Shown one piece after another: positions 27,292 to 36,537 of a stretch of 64,000 bases of DNA (positions are counted from its first letter, which is position 1; each line of letters opens with the position of its first letter). Both the position numbers and the translations under genes were made by a program. Source of the stretch: Siphonobacter curvatus (GTDB lineage: Bacteria; Bacteroidota; Bacteroidia; Cytophagales; Spirosomataceae); NCBI RefSeq assembly GCF_002943425.1, contig NZ_PTRA01000001.1, positions 558,001-622,000 of the forward strand, given 5' to 3'. The notes beneath the pieces were generated by a model, which worked only from the letters and a program-made list of their open reading frames with translations, was not told the origin of the DNA and made no database searches.

Positions 27292-28170
27292 TTAAAACCG
27301 CAACGTAGCTCCCTGACCATTAAAATCCAGAGCTACTTTTGAACGCTTTTTCAGCGGATGTTCGGGATGGCGACGGACAATGGTTTTGGAAATAAAATGG
27401 CCCATGGCCGCCCCAACGAGTAAATCCGAAAACCAGTGAGCATTCGCATTCAGACGGGATAAGCAGGTGAGCGTTGCCAGCGAATAGGAAATGATCGGTA
27501 CGGCTTTAATGTCCTTAAATTCTTCCGCAATGACCGTCGCCAAGGCAAAAGACGTCTGAGCGTGACCACTCGGGAAGGAATGAAAGGGCGGATACTGCGG
27601 ACCCGCCCATTCGTGCGGACGGGCACCATCCCAGGGCCGTTTTCGTCCAGCTGCGAGTTTTACCACTTGTCCGAGTACACCATTGATCAGCTGACTTTCT
27701 AGAATCAACAAACCGACACGCGTCGTTTTGTCATTATGGAAAATCTGACCGTGTAGGAAGACCAACCCCGAAGTAATCCACAAGTATCGTCCATTCCCCA
27801 AAGGATCTACGATTTCAGAAGCCGTATTGGTAAAATGTGATTTGTGTTCCTGAGAAAACTTCTGAATTCTGCCGTCCGCAAAGGCGTACGACAAAGCCGC
27901 GACACCGATAATGGTCCCGGCTTTGGCCCAGTCCTGACCCTTCCAGCGAAAGGGACTCGTCACCACCGCTTTGGTGTCGTACCAGTAGCTTTTGACGTAA
28001 GTCCAGTTTGGTTTTACTGGCTCGTACCGGCGGGCGGAGTCTTCCGAGAGAGGAAGCACTACGGCTTGGGTCAGCGAATCCGTTTGCAAACTGTCGCCGC
28101 TGATCTGGGCGTAGGCACCTGCCGAAGTAAACAACCAGAAAAGAAGGATCAGATAGGGTGGAAGTTTCAT
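27292..28170 (-). CDS. PAP2 family phosphatase
   Basis: About 292 residues from ATG 28170, which gives signal peptide MKLPPYLILLFWLFTSAGA; a longer frame upstream runs into argH. The PAP2 catalytic motifs are complete: GRKRPW, FPSGHAQTSFA and SRLNANAHWFSDLLVGAAMG. It should remove a phosphate from lipid phosphates such as undecaprenyl pyrophosphate or phosphatidic acid at the periplasmic side. It follows argH with only 16 bp between, so it is probably in the same transcript. Confidence 0.88.
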   Translation of the reverse strand: MKLPPYLILLFWLFTSAGAYAQISGDSLQTDSLTQAVVLPLSEDSARRYEPVKPNWTYVKSYWYDTKAVVTSPFRWKGQDWAKAGTIIGVAALSYAFADGRIQKFSQEHKSHFTNTASEIVDPLGNGRYLWITSGLVFLHGQIFHNDKTTRVGLLILESQLINGVLGQVVKLAAGRKRPWDGARPHEWAGPQYPPFHSFPSGHAQTSFALATVIAEEFKDIKAVPIISYSLATLTCLSRLNANAHWFSDLLVGAAMGHFISKTIVRRHPEHPLKKRSKVALDFNGQGATLRF

Positions 28171-28186
28171 AAGTAAAAGCGTAAAA

Positions 28187-29521
28187 TTACTGAATGAGGG
28201 CTTCCAAGGCGGTTCGTACCCGTTCAAAGCCAAAGCCCTGCAACTGAGCATCCATCAAAGCCGTAATCTGCTCGTTGGCCGGATTGCCGATGCTGCCCAG
28301 GTGCGTATGCTTCAGATCCCGGGAAGCCGCGTACGAACCCTCGCCAATTTCCTTACCCACCTGACGATAGGCATCCCGGAAGGGCACGCCTTCGATCACC
28401 AGTTCGTTTACCCGCTCTACGCTGAAAAGCAAGTCGTATTTTTTGTCTTCCAGCAAATCCGTTTTCACCTGAATGTTTTCCAGCATGTAAGCCGTAATAT
28501 CTAGGCAATCCAGAATTTCCTCGATGGCAGGCATCAGGATTTCCTTGAGCAACTGCATATCCCGGTGATACCCCGAAGGCAGATTACTCAGGACCAGCGT
28601 TACTTCCATCGGCAGTGCTTTCAACCGGTTTGTTTTTCCGCGTAACAGCTCAGCCACATCCGGATTTTTCTTGTGCGGCATGATACTACTGCCCGTCGTC
28701 AGAGCATCGGGAAGCGTTAGAAAAGCGAAATTCTGCGAGTTATACAGACACACATCCATTGCCAGACGGGAAAGCGTCTGAGCCAGATTGGCGATGGCCG
28801 TTAAGGCCATCCACTCCGTTTTACCACGACTCATCTGAGCGTATACCACATTGTAGTGTAAGCCTTCAAATCCCAGTAAGTCAGTCGTCAGTTGGCGATC
28901 CAGCGGAAAGGAAGAGCCATAACCCGCTCCGCTACCCAGCGGATTGCGGTTGGCAAAATGGTAGGCAGTCTGGAGTAAAGCTACATCATCCGTCAGTGAT
29001 TCGGCGTAAGCCCCAAACCACAGCCCAAAGGACGAAGGCATGGCAATCTGAAGGTGCGTATAGCCCGGTAACAGATCGTTTTTATGCTGTTCGGATCGCT
29101 GAACGAGTACGTCGAAAACGCGTTTGGTTTCCTTGGTAATCAATTCTAGCCGGTCCCGGGTGAAGAGTTTCAAATCCACCAATACCTGATCGTTCCGACT
29201 GCGACCGGAGTGAATTTTCTTTCCTACGTCACCAAGCGTTCGGGTCAACATCAGCTCTACCTGTGAATGGACGTCTTCAATACCGTCTTCAATCTCAAAA
29301 TTTCCGGCCTGAACCTGAGCGTAAATGACTTTCAACTCTCGCTCCAGATCTACTAGCTCGGCTTGTTCCAGCAGGTTCACGGAAGCCAGCATACGGGCGT
29401 GAGCCAGGTTGCCCAGTACATCGAAGGGAGCGAGGTACAAGTCCATTTCCCGATCCCGGCCTACAGTAAATTTTTCTATTTTTTCAGAAGTCGAAACGCC
29501 TTCTTTTTGCCACAATTTCAT
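28187..29521 (-). CDS. argH: Argininosuccinate lyase
   Basis: A 444-residue enzyme that splits argininosuccinate into arginine and fumarate. The superfamily signature GSSIMPHKKNPDVAELLRG is present, along with SGRSRNDQ and GYTHLQIAMPSSFG. The length is near the family norm. Only the PAP2 gene lies downstream; other arginine genes are not in the window. Confidence 0.97.
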   Translation of the reverse strand: MKLWQKEGVSTSEKIEKFTVGRDREMDLYLAPFDVLGNLAHARMLASVNLLEQAELVDLERELKVIYAQVQAGNFEIEDGIEDVHSQVELMLTRTLGDVGKKIHSGRSRNDQVLVDLKLFTRDRLELITKETKRVFDVLVQRSEQHKNDLLPGYTHLQIAMPSSFGLWFGAYAESLTDDVALLQTAYHFANRNPLGSGAGYGSSFPLDRQLTTDLLGFEGLHYNVVYAQMSRGKTEWMALTAIANLAQTLSRLAMDVCLYNSQNFAFLTLPDALTTGSSIMPHKKNPDVAELLRGKTNRLKALPMEVTLVLSNLPSGYHRDMQLLKEILMPAIEEILDCLDITAYMLENIQVKTDLLEDKKYDLLFSVERVNELVIEGVPFRDAYRQVGKEIGEGSYAASRDLKHTHLGSIGNPANEQITALMDAQLQGFGFERVRTALEALIQ

Positions 29522-29630
29522 GCGTAATGCTGGAAAGTTTAGCGGTTACAGAAAAAGCTGTAACGCGTAATTCAGTAATTGAATCGCAAAAGACCGAAAA
29601 AGAGAGCATCCATCAAAAAAAACACTTGTT

Positions 29631-30872
29631 TTAGAAGGAGAACCCTACCAATACATAGGCTCGTTTTACCGCCGATTTTAGGGTAGAATAATCCGACATG
29701 CCATTACTAGTTTCGTACCGAATCTCTGCAGAAAGCTTTCGCAGTTGTGCTCCAATACCTACGATAAGACCCTGTTCATGTTTTCGGGTACCATCTAAGA
29801 CCTGTTCCAGCGTAACGCGATCTTTATCCGAATATAAGGTAGCTACTTTTCTTCGGGTATTGGTCTCTGAAACAACCCAGCCATTAGAAATCCCCACATG
29901 GGCAAAAAATTGTAGACGCTGCACCGGAAGCTGGTAACGAATAAGGTTATTGAGCTTAATATAATCATAAGCCAGGGTGAAATCCGTGAGAGAATAGCGG
30001 TCTGGATTGATATACTCCTCCGTATGGGCTGTACTACGATATGAAGTGTAGAGAAGCTCATTATGAATGGCTAGTCGCTGACGGGTACGGGGTAATCCCA
30101 GCTTGAGCGAAAGACCACCGGCTGGCCCGTAAGAAGAAGAAAAATTGGGTAGCGAACTTGGTCCCGAAAACTTCAATGTTGTGTAAGTGAGTCCGGCTAC
30201 TAAACCCACTTGAACCTTTATTCGCTCGCGAGTCGTCGTTCGGATTTCGGTCGTATGTCCACAGTTACGGAAATAGTTTTCAAACAATTTTTGTAAAGAG
30301 ATCTGATTGTAAGCCGCGAAGGAGACTTTCTTCTGAGTTTCTGCACAATCGCTGAAATAGGACTTCAGCTGCTCTTTATACGTGTCCAGAACTGCAATTT
30401 GGGCCGATTGCTCCGTAGAAACCTTGTAGCGGTAATACGTTAAGAGTTCATACGTACGATCTCTTCTGATGTAAAAATGAGTCCGATCTTTGGTATCTTT
30501 TAAATAATAAAGGCTTTTAACGCCTTCTACCAATGTTCGTAAGAAAACCGTACGCTCCTCTAGTTGAGGGGTAGGAGAGGTGGAAAGCTGCTGGAGTTGA
30601 TCCGTGCTGGCATTCAGCCAGACGGTCGCTTTGGTATAGGTTTCATGATGAACGTTAAAACCTTGTAGATCCTGTAGGGTAAACGTTTTCTCAGGAGCTT
30701 CAGGGGAGGATTTAAAACGAACGCTTTCTGGATTTAGATACCAATTTCGATAATCAATGTAACCATGAAGCGTATCTCCCGAAGGCGTAATCAGCGACCC
30801 GGATTCAAAAGTTTCCTGGGCAAAAACGGAATGAAAGGAGAGGAGGATACCAACGAGTAAAAAGGCTTTCAT
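29631..30872 (-). CDS. Secreted outer-membrane beta-barrel-like protein
   Basis: About 413 residues from ATG 30872 (signal peptide MKAFLLVGILLSFHSVFAQ). The first half has a GSLITPSGDTLHGYIDYRNW region seen in many uncharacterised Bacteroidota outer-membrane proteins. The second half (from about residue 215) has alternating short strands and the terminal YVLVGFSF, fitting a small beta-barrel. It probably sits in the outer membrane; the function is unknown. It is monocistronic, downstream of the nuo operon terminator. Confidence 0.72.
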   Translation of the reverse strand: MKAFLLVGILLSFHSVFAQETFESGSLITPSGDTLHGYIDYRNWYLNPESVRFKSSPEAPEKTFTLQDLQGFNVHHETYTKATVWLNASTDQLQQLSTSPTPQLEERTVFLRTLVEGVKSLYYLKDTKDRTHFYIRRDRTYELLTYYRYKVSTEQSAQIAVLDTYKEQLKSYFSDCAETQKKVSFAAYNQISLQKLFENYFRNCGHTTEIRTTTRERIKVQVGLVAGLTYTTLKFSGPSSLPNFSSSYGPAGGLSLKLGLPRTRQRLAIHNELLYTSYRSTAHTEEYINPDRYSLTDFTLAYDYIKLNNLIRYQLPVQRLQFFAHVGISNGWVVSETNTRRKVATLYSDKDRVTLEQVLDGTRKHEQGLIVGIGAQLRKLSAEIRYETSNGMSDYSTLKSAVKRAYVLVGFSF

Positions 30873-30948
30873 TAGATGGACAAGCGTTTTAAGGATTTTG
30901 GTTAGGGAAAGAAATGCCAGCGTGCTGGAACCGTCAAAAAAACAAAAA

Positions 30949-30974
30949 CCCACTGACTAATCAAGGTCAGTGGG
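30949..30974 (-). terminator. Terminator of the main nuo operon
   Basis: The stem cccactgac / gtcagtggg around an eight-base loop lies 25 bp after the nuoJ stop and is followed on the minus strand by a T-rich run. It ends the operon at nuoJ, so nuoK-N are not transcribed from here. Confidence 0.85.
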
Positions 30975-30998
30975 CTAAATAAAAAGCTCTGGATCGTT

Positions 30999-31514
30999 TT
31001 AGAAATGCCGTTCGCCTTTTTCGCGTTTACCCAGCATGACCGCTCCAACCATTGCTACAAAGAACAGGATGGTAACTAGCTCAAACGGAAGCAGATAATC
31101 CATGAATAACGTTTCTCCGAGTACTTCCACGTAACCCGTACGAACATTAAACTGCTCGGGAGACGGCATCGGATATTGCAGACGCCGCACCGCCATGACA
31201 ATGGCTCCCAAAATGGCGATGCCGACTACAAAGGCCGCCACCTTCTGGAGATTACTCTTGGTTTCTTCCCTATACTCCCGCAGATTCAGGAACATGACTA
31301 CGAAGAGAAAGAGTACCATAATGGCTCCGGCGTAGACAATTAGATTGACTACGGCCAGAAACTGGGCATTGAGTAAGATATAGTGACAGGAAAGGCACAG
31401 AAAAGTTAAGACCAGACAAAGTACACTGTACATGGGGTTTCGGACCAGAATGACCGCCAACGCAAAGATGATGGTCAGGGCCGTCAGAAGGTACCAGATT
31501 TTATCAGCTGACAT
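30999..31514 (-). CDS. nuoJ: NADH-quinone oxidoreductase subunit J
   Basis: A 171-residue membrane subunit of the complex I membrane arm (ND6 homologue) with five predicted helices. NAQFLAVVNLIVYAGAIMVLFLFVVMFL is the diagnostic stretch (two adjacent segments). It is the last gene of the operon; the usual nuoK does not follow. It lies 37 bp after nuoI. Confidence 0.94.
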   Translation of the reverse strand: MSADKIWYLLTALTIIFALAVILVRNPMYSVLCLVLTFLCLSCHYILLNAQFLAVVNLIVYAGAIMVLFLFVVMFLNLREYREETKSNLQKVAAFVVGIAILGAIVMAVRRLQYPMPSPEQFNVRTGYVEVLGETLFMDYLLPFELVTILFFVAMVGAVMLGKREKGERHF

Positions 31515-31551
31515 AGCGTAATGAAGGATCGATTTTTAACGAATAAACAAA

Positions 31552-32070
31552 TTACTTCCAGCCCTCCCGCAAATACCGGCTACTCATATCTTCCACCAGG
31601 CGGTCCTTTCCGTAAATCACCTCATCCCGGCTCATAAATACGGGCACAAACTGATCGTGACGCAGGTAAATCGCTTGTTTCGGACAGGCTTCTTCGCAGA
31701 AACCACAGAAAATGCAGCGGAGCATATTGATTTCATAAACCGCCGCGTATTTTTCTTCCCGATACAGATTCTCTTCTCCTGCTTTCCGCTCGGCCGCTAC
31801 CATCGAAATGGCTTCCGCCGGACAGGCTACCGCACAAAGACCACAGGCGGTACAACGCTCGCGACCAGCTTCATCCTTTTTCAGAATATGGTGCCCCCGA
31901 AATACGGGCCCCAAATACCGTTTCTGTTCCGGATAATTAATGGTCGGTTTTTTCTTGAAAAAGTGTTTGAGCGTAATAGCCATGCCGCCAGCAATGGCCG
32001 GAAGGTACATCCGTTCGGCTAGCGTCATTTCGCTCTTATCTATCTTCTTTGCTCGATTAGTGAGTTGCAT
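31552..32070 (-). CDS. nuoI: NADH-quinone oxidoreductase subunit I
   Basis: A 172-residue ferredoxin-like subunit that carries clusters N6a and N6b in the electron path to N2. Two CxxCxxCxxxCP motifs are intact: CTACGLCAVACPAEAI and CIFCGFCEEACPKQAIYL. The length is typical. A 92-bp gap with an inverted word-repeat element separates it from nuoH. Confidence 0.95.
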   Translation of the reverse strand: MQLTNRAKKIDKSEMTLAERMYLPAIAGGMAITLKHFFKKKPTINYPEQKRYLGPVFRGHHILKKDEAGRERCTACGLCAVACPAEAISMVAAERKAGEENLYREEKYAAVYEINMLRCIFCGFCEEACPKQAIYLRHDQFVPVFMSRDEVIYGKDRLVEDMSSRYLREGWK

Positions 32071-32162
32071 GAGAGGGATGAGTTTAGGGTTTAGGGTTTT
32101 GAGTTTTTAAGAGTTGCCTGAGCGTTAACATTTAACACTAAACTCAAAACCCTAAACTCGAT
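32071..32162. repeat. nuoH-nuoI spacer: word repeat with its inverted complement
   Basis: The left part repeats TTTAGGG/TTGAG words (gagtttagggtttaggg, then ttttgagttttt). The right part (aaactcaaaaccctaaactc) is their inverted complement. The arms match over 20 bases apart from one extra ttaggg unit. In the mRNA this would form a long hairpin inside the operon. Confidence 0.8.
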
Positions 32163-33311
32163 CTATCGTACAGGTGCGGCTTCCAGAATACCTCTGGCGG
32201 CTTTGGGCTTTGTGGCGGCCTGTATTGCTACGACGGCTACGATAATGCCGACGGCGACCCAGCTGAACCAGCGAAGGTTGAACATCAAACCGATACCCGT
32301 AACAATGATGTTAAGAATAGAAAGCGGAATCAAACTCTTCCAGCCCAGATTCATGAGTTGATCATAGCGGAAACGAGGCAAGGTCCAGCGTACCCACATG
32401 AAGAAAAACACAAAAAATAAAGCCTTGGCAAAGAAGGCAAAGAACCCAATGGCCGTGGCAATGTTGTGACCCGTGGCGTCGTTGCCCAGAGCTTCCGCGA
32501 CTTTATCCATAAACGGATAGTTGAAACCACCGAAGTACAGAGCCGATACCACGCAGGACGATACGAACATGTTCACGTATTCGGCAAACAGGTAGAAACC
32601 CAGTTTCATCGACGAATATTCCGTATGGTAACCGCCGATCAGCTCGGCCTCGCATTCGGGTAAATCAAAGGGCGTACGGTTACATTCGGCAAAGGCACAG
32701 GTCAGGAAAATAACGAAACCCAGCGGCTGAAAGAGAATATTCCAGCCTCCGCCGTGTTGACTGTTGACAATATCCCGAACCGATAAACTGCCCGTCATCA
32801 TGATTACCGCAATGAGGGATAAGCCCAGGGCCAGCTCGTAACTGATGTTTTGTGAAGCAGCCCGAATGGCTCCCAGCAGCGAAAATTTGTTGTTGGAAGC
32901 CCAACCTCCCACCATCACGCCGTAGACGCCCAGCGAAACGATACCGAATACCCAGAGAATACCAATGTTCACCTCGATACCCTGCACCTGAATTTCCTGA
33001 CCGTCGATGCGGAGAGTATCCCCGAAGGGAATAACTGCCGAAGACAACAGAGCCGTCAGCATCGCCAGACAGGGACCAGCGATGAAGAGCCATTTGTTGG
33101 CTTGTGCGGGAATGAAATCTTCCTTGAAAAACATCTTTCCGGCGTCGGCGAGGGGTTGCAACAAACCACCCCAACCCGCCCGGTTCGGTCCCGGACGATC
33201 CTGCATGTAACCGGCTACTTTACGCTCGGCCCAGGTCGAATACATAGCCACAAAGAGCGAAAGCCCAAAAATGACCAGAATGATGATTGCTTTGATCCAG
33301 AATATATCCAT
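32163..33311 (-). CDS. nuoH: NADH-quinone oxidoreductase subunit H
   Basis: A 382-residue membrane subunit (ND1 homologue) at the junction of the two arms, forming part of the quinone channel. The family motifs ERKVAGYMQDRPGPNRAG, LQPLADAGKMFFKED and FAECNRTPFDLPECEAEL are present, with about nine helices. The C-terminus is longer than in E. coli and ends in a short Ala-rich tail. Confidence 0.96.
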   Translation of the reverse strand: MDIFWIKAIIILVIFGLSLFVAMYSTWAERKVAGYMQDRPGPNRAGWGGLLQPLADAGKMFFKEDFIPAQANKWLFIAGPCLAMLTALLSSAVIPFGDTLRIDGQEIQVQGIEVNIGILWVFGIVSLGVYGVMVGGWASNNKFSLLGAIRAASQNISYELALGLSLIAVIMMTGSLSVRDIVNSQHGGGWNILFQPLGFVIFLTCAFAECNRTPFDLPECEAELIGGYHTEYSSMKLGFYLFAEYVNMFVSSCVVSALYFGGFNYPFMDKVAEALGNDATGHNIATAIGFFAFFAKALFFVFFFMWVRWTLPRFRYDQLMNLGWKSLIPLSILNIIVTGIGLMFNLRWFSWVAVGIIVAVVAIQAATKPKAARGILEAAPVR

Positions 33312-33437
33312 CTTTTTTCTAGTTGATGGTTATTGGTTGACTGTTATTGGTTGAGTGATCCATTAAGGATTCTTGAGTTAATGACGCTTTTGTCATGCAT
33401 ACAACTTCCAACAACTAAGAACAATCAACGAACAACA
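33312..33437. repeat. nuoG-nuoH spacer: GTTATTGGTTG-type word repeat with inverted part
   Basis: Left side: gttgatggttattggttg followed by actgttattggttg. Right side: caacttccaacaactaag followed by aacaatcaacgaacaac, a degenerate inverted complement. The words differ completely from those in the other gaps of the operon. The pairing is imperfect. Confidence 0.65.
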
Positions 33438-34538
33438 TTACTTATCCTCCGCCCAGTTTTGAATTGACCGTATACCTGCGACGGCAGATTCGCCCGCGGG
33501 TGGAATTAATGCTTTAAAACGTTCTTCCGGCAACTGCTTGATATCCAGTTGGCTGGTGTCACGTTCTTCGTGAACGTCTTTGTACTGCGAAGCCGCCAGA
33601 CGACGGGCAAACTCCGGAACGATCTTGTTGGCTCCGTACTTGTTCGCGGAAATCACCGAATGACGAGCCACCTTCGTGGGCCCTTCAATGGTCCAGTCTG
33701 CCGTGTTTTTGCGTTCGAAGCGGCAGGTGTTGCAAATGAAATCCAGTACTTCACCCCACTGGTTTTTACGAGCTGTCACCCGGATCACCTCATCACCCCG
33801 ATACCAGAGCGTTACTTTACCCGAACACTTTTCACAATCGCAGTGAGCATCGACGGGTTTGGTAAACCAGACCCGGTTTTTGAAGCGATACGTCTTGTCC
33901 GTCAACGCACCTACGGGACACACGTCGATTACATTTCCGGAAAAATCATTGTCAATCGCTTTTTCGATGTACGTCGAAATCTCCGCGTGATCGCCACGAT
34001 TCAGTACCCCGTGTACGCGTTTGCCAGTAATCTGATCGGCCGTGAATACGCAACGGTAACACAGAATGCAACGGGTCATGTGCAACTGAATATTCGGCCC
34101 AAGATCCTGTTTTTCAAAGGTCCGGCGTTCTTCTTCGTAGCGTGTTTGCTGAACTCCGTGCTGGAAAGAAAAATCCTGTAAGTGGCATTCCCCGGCCTGA
34201 TCGCAAATGGGGCAGTCGAGCGGATGATTCAGTAACAAGAATTCAACGATGCCTTTCCGCGTTTCGAGAACCTGTTCGTTGATGGTGTTTTCCACAATCA
34301 TACCATCCTGAACCTGCGTGATACAGGAAGGCACCAGCTTGGGCATAGGGCGGGGGTCTTTTTCCGAACCCGCCGTAACTTTCACCAAGCAGGCCCGACA
34401 CTTACCACCCGAAGCCTTTAACGGCTCGTAGTAACACATGGCCGGCGGAGCTACTTCTGGACCAATCTTCCGGGCCGCCTGAAGAATGGTCGTACCCGGC
34501 TCGACTTCAATGGTAATATTATCAATCGTAACTTTCAT
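33438..34538 (-). CDS. nuoG: NADH-quinone oxidoreductase subunit G, short form
   Basis: A 366-residue subunit carrying 2Fe-2S cluster N1b (CYYEPLKASGGKCRACLVKV, residues around 34-53) and 4Fe-4S clusters N4/N5 (CPICDQAGECHLQDFS, then CILCYRCVFTADQITG and VCPVGALTDKTYRFK). After these comes HCDCEKCSG and CNTCRFERK, a Cys set like that of the next 4Fe-4S domain. The large C-terminal molybdopterin-like domain of E. coli NuoG is absent, as in other Bacteroidota. The start and end look natural, so this is a short form, not a truncation. Confidence 0.92.
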   Translation of the reverse strand: MKVTIDNITIEVEPGTTILQAARKIGPEVAPPAMCYYEPLKASGGKCRACLVKVTAGSEKDPRPMPKLVPSCITQVQDGMIVENTINEQVLETRKGIVEFLLLNHPLDCPICDQAGECHLQDFSFQHGVQQTRYEEERRTFEKQDLGPNIQLHMTRCILCYRCVFTADQITGKRVHGVLNRGDHAEISTYIEKAIDNDFSGNVIDVCPVGALTDKTYRFKNRVWFTKPVDAHCDCEKCSGKVTLWYRGDEVIRVTARKNQWGEVLDFICNTCRFERKNTADWTIEGPTKVARHSVISANKYGANKIVPEFARRLAASQYKDVHEERDTSQLDIKQLPEERFKALIPPAGESAVAGIRSIQNWAEDK

Positions 34539-34602
34539 GTCATTACAATTTTGAATGAACGAATGATAGAATGAGCGAATAATACACTCATTCTATCACT
34601 TA
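34539..34602. repeat. nuoF-nuoG spacer: GAATGA-type word repeat with inverted part
   Basis: Left words gaatgaacgaatgatagaat run into an exact 12-base inverted pair, tgatagaatgag and ctcattctatca, with a loop of about ten bases between. The gap is only 64 bp, so the hairpin fills most of it. Confidence 0.8.
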
Positions 34603-35946
34603 TTAAACCAGTTCCATGTGGCCTTTGAATACCGCACCGGGACGCGTAGCCTCCTGTGGATTGGTAATGTGCCATTCAAATTCGTCACGGAAATGCCGGA
34701 TGGCCGAGGCGATGGGCCAGGCTGCTGCATCCCCCAGTGGACAAATGGTATTGCCTTCAATCTTCTTGGCTACATCCACCAGCAAGTCAATGTCGTGCAT
34801 GGAGCCGTGGCCGTGCTCAATTCGGTGGAGGACCTTTTCCATCCAGCCCGTACCTTCCCGGCAGGGCGAACATTGACCGCAGGATTCGTGGTGATAGAAT
34901 CGGCTGAAATTCCAGGTATTCCGCACGATACAGGTCGTTTCGTCCATGGCAATAAATCCACCCGAACCCATCATGGTCCCCGTAGCAAAGCCACCGTCGG
35001 CCAGCGATTCGTAGGACATCAGGCGATCTTCACCGTTCGCTGTTTTGAGTAACATCGCGGCAGGTAGAATGGGTACGGACGACCCTCCCGCTACCACCGC
35101 TTTCAAATGGTGACCGTCGCGAATACCACCGCACCATTCGTCAGAGTAGATGAATTCCTGTACGGGCAGACCCAGCGGAATTTCGTAGACGCCCGGTTTT
35201 TTGAGGTGACCGGAAGCCGAAATCAGTTTCGTGCCCGTCGAACGGCCAATTCCGATAGCAGCGTAGGCATCGCCTCCGTTATTGACAATCCAGGAAGTCG
35301 TAGAAATAGATTCGACGTTATTAACTACCGTTGGGCATTGGTACAGACCCTTGACCGCCGGAAAAGGCGGTTTATTTCGGGGGTTTCCCCGTTTGCCTTC
35401 CAGCGATTCGAGCAGAGCCGTTTCTTCACCGCAGATATACGCTCCGCCACCAGGTTGTACGTAGAGTTCGAGATCGTAGCCCGAACCCAGAATGTTTTTT
35501 CCAAGAAAACCGGCTGCCTTTGCTTCCGCAATGGCTTTTTCCAAAATGCGAACCACGTACATCAGCTCGCCCCGCACGTAGATGTAGCTGGCATTGGCCC
35601 CCAGAGCGTAGCTGGATACGATCATGCCCTCAATCAGCAAATGCGGGATGGTTTTCATCAGCCAGTGGTCCTTAAAGGTACCGGGTTCTGATTCGTCGGC
35701 GTTGCAAACCAAATAGCGGGGAACGCCTTCGGGTTTCGCCAGGAACGACCACTTCATACCCATCGGGAAACCCGCCCCGCCGCGTCCGCGTACGCCCGAT
35801 TTCTTTACTTCTTCCACCACTTCGTCGGGCGTCATGGTCTGAATGGCCTTTTCCACAGCGGTGTAGCCGCCGTTTTTACGGTATACATCAAAGGTCTCAA
35901 TCCCCGGAAGGTGGGTATGAGCCGTAAGGATCTTAGGAAGCGACAT
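34603..35946 (-). CDS. nuoF: NADH-quinone oxidoreductase subunit F
   Basis: A 447-residue NADH-binding subunit with FMN and cluster N3. Motifs: GRGGAGFPMGMKWSF (FMN/NADH site), YVQPGGGAYICGEETALLES, and ESCGQCSPCREGTGWMEK with CPLGDAAAWP, which supply the four Cys of N3. It accepts electrons from NADH and passes them to NuoE/NuoG clusters. Normal length. Confidence 0.97.
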   Translation of the reverse strand: MSLPKILTAHTHLPGIETFDVYRKNGGYTAVEKAIQTMTPDEVVEEVKKSGVRGRGGAGFPMGMKWSFLAKPEGVPRYLVCNADESEPGTFKDHWLMKTIPHLLIEGMIVSSYALGANASYIYVRGELMYVVRILEKAIAEAKAAGFLGKNILGSGYDLELYVQPGGGAYICGEETALLESLEGKRGNPRNKPPFPAVKGLYQCPTVVNNVESISTTSWIVNNGGDAYAAIGIGRSTGTKLISASGHLKKPGVYEIPLGLPVQEFIYSDEWCGGIRDGHHLKAVVAGGSSVPILPAAMLLKTANGEDRLMSYESLADGGFATGTMMGSGGFIAMDETTCIVRNTWNFSRFYHHESCGQCSPCREGTGWMEKVLHRIEHGHGSMHDIDLLVDVAKKIEGNTICPLGDAAAWPIASAIRHFRDEFEWHITNPQEATRPGAVFKGHMELV

Positions 35947-36033
35947 AATGCATAGTTTTCAGTTTTCGGTTTTCAGTTTTTAGTTTTCGGCAAAGCGTGC
36001 TTCGCACTGAAAACGGCCACTGAAGACTGAAAA
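35947..36033. repeat. nuoE-nuoF spacer: TTTTCAG-type word repeat with inverted part
   Basis: Left side is five tandem degenerate heptamers of the type TTTTCAG/TTTTCGG (35955-35990). Right side repeats the complement CTGAAAA/CTGAAGA (36006-36030). The apex is gtgc-ttc-gcac. The result is a near-palindrome filling the whole gap. Confidence 0.82.
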
Positions 36034-36531
36034 CTATTTCTTGAGTTCATCAATAATTTCGTCTACTTTCTCAATCGTTAGGTGCGTGTAGTACTTTTCA
36101 CGGATCTGAAAGCAGGGACCCCAGCCGCAGGCGGCCAGACATTCCACGGGCTTGATCGTGAACAGCTTATCGGCCGAAGTTTCGCCGTCCTGAGCACCGA
36201 TTTTCTGCTTCAAATGGGCGTATACTTCTTCGCCCCCCATCAGCATACACGGACCGGTTCGGCAGTATTCGATGACGTGTTTGCCAACGGGTTCGAGGTG
36301 GTACATGGTGTAAAACGTCGCCACTTCGTATACTTCAATGGGCTGTATACCCAGCAATTCTGCGATGTAATCCATCCCTTCGGCAGGCGTCCAGCCTTCC
36401 TGTTCCTGTAACAGGTGCAGGAGCGGGAGCAGGGCCGATTTTTGCCGGCCTTCGGGATAATGGGTTATTATTTCTTTGGCTCGTTCCAGCCGTTCCGGCG
36501 TGAATTCGATGCGAGGTTTTGTTTCAAGCAT
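36034..36531 (-). CDS. nuoE: NADH-quinone oxidoreductase subunit E
   Basis: A 165-residue thioredoxin-like 24-kDa subunit with 2Fe-2S cluster N1a. The four ligands are in CRTGPC (C-x4-C) and CLAACGWGPC (C-x3-C). It pairs with NuoF. It follows nuoD with a 6-bp gap, so translation may be coupled. Confidence 0.96.
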   Translation of the reverse strand: MLETKPRIEFTPERLERAKEIITHYPEGRQKSALLPLLHLLQEQEGWTPAEGMDYIAELLGIQPIEVYEVATFYTMYHLEPVGKHVIEYCRTGPCMLMGGEEVYAHLKQKIGAQDGETSADKLFTIKPVECLAACGWGPCFQIREKYYTHLTIEKVDEIIDELKK

Positions 36532-36537
36532 GGGAGG

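Noticed and set aside
33438-34538. NuoG as a truncated pseudogene
   Set aside because: It lacks the molybdopterin-like domain, but all Fe-S motifs are intact and short NuoG is normal in this phylum.
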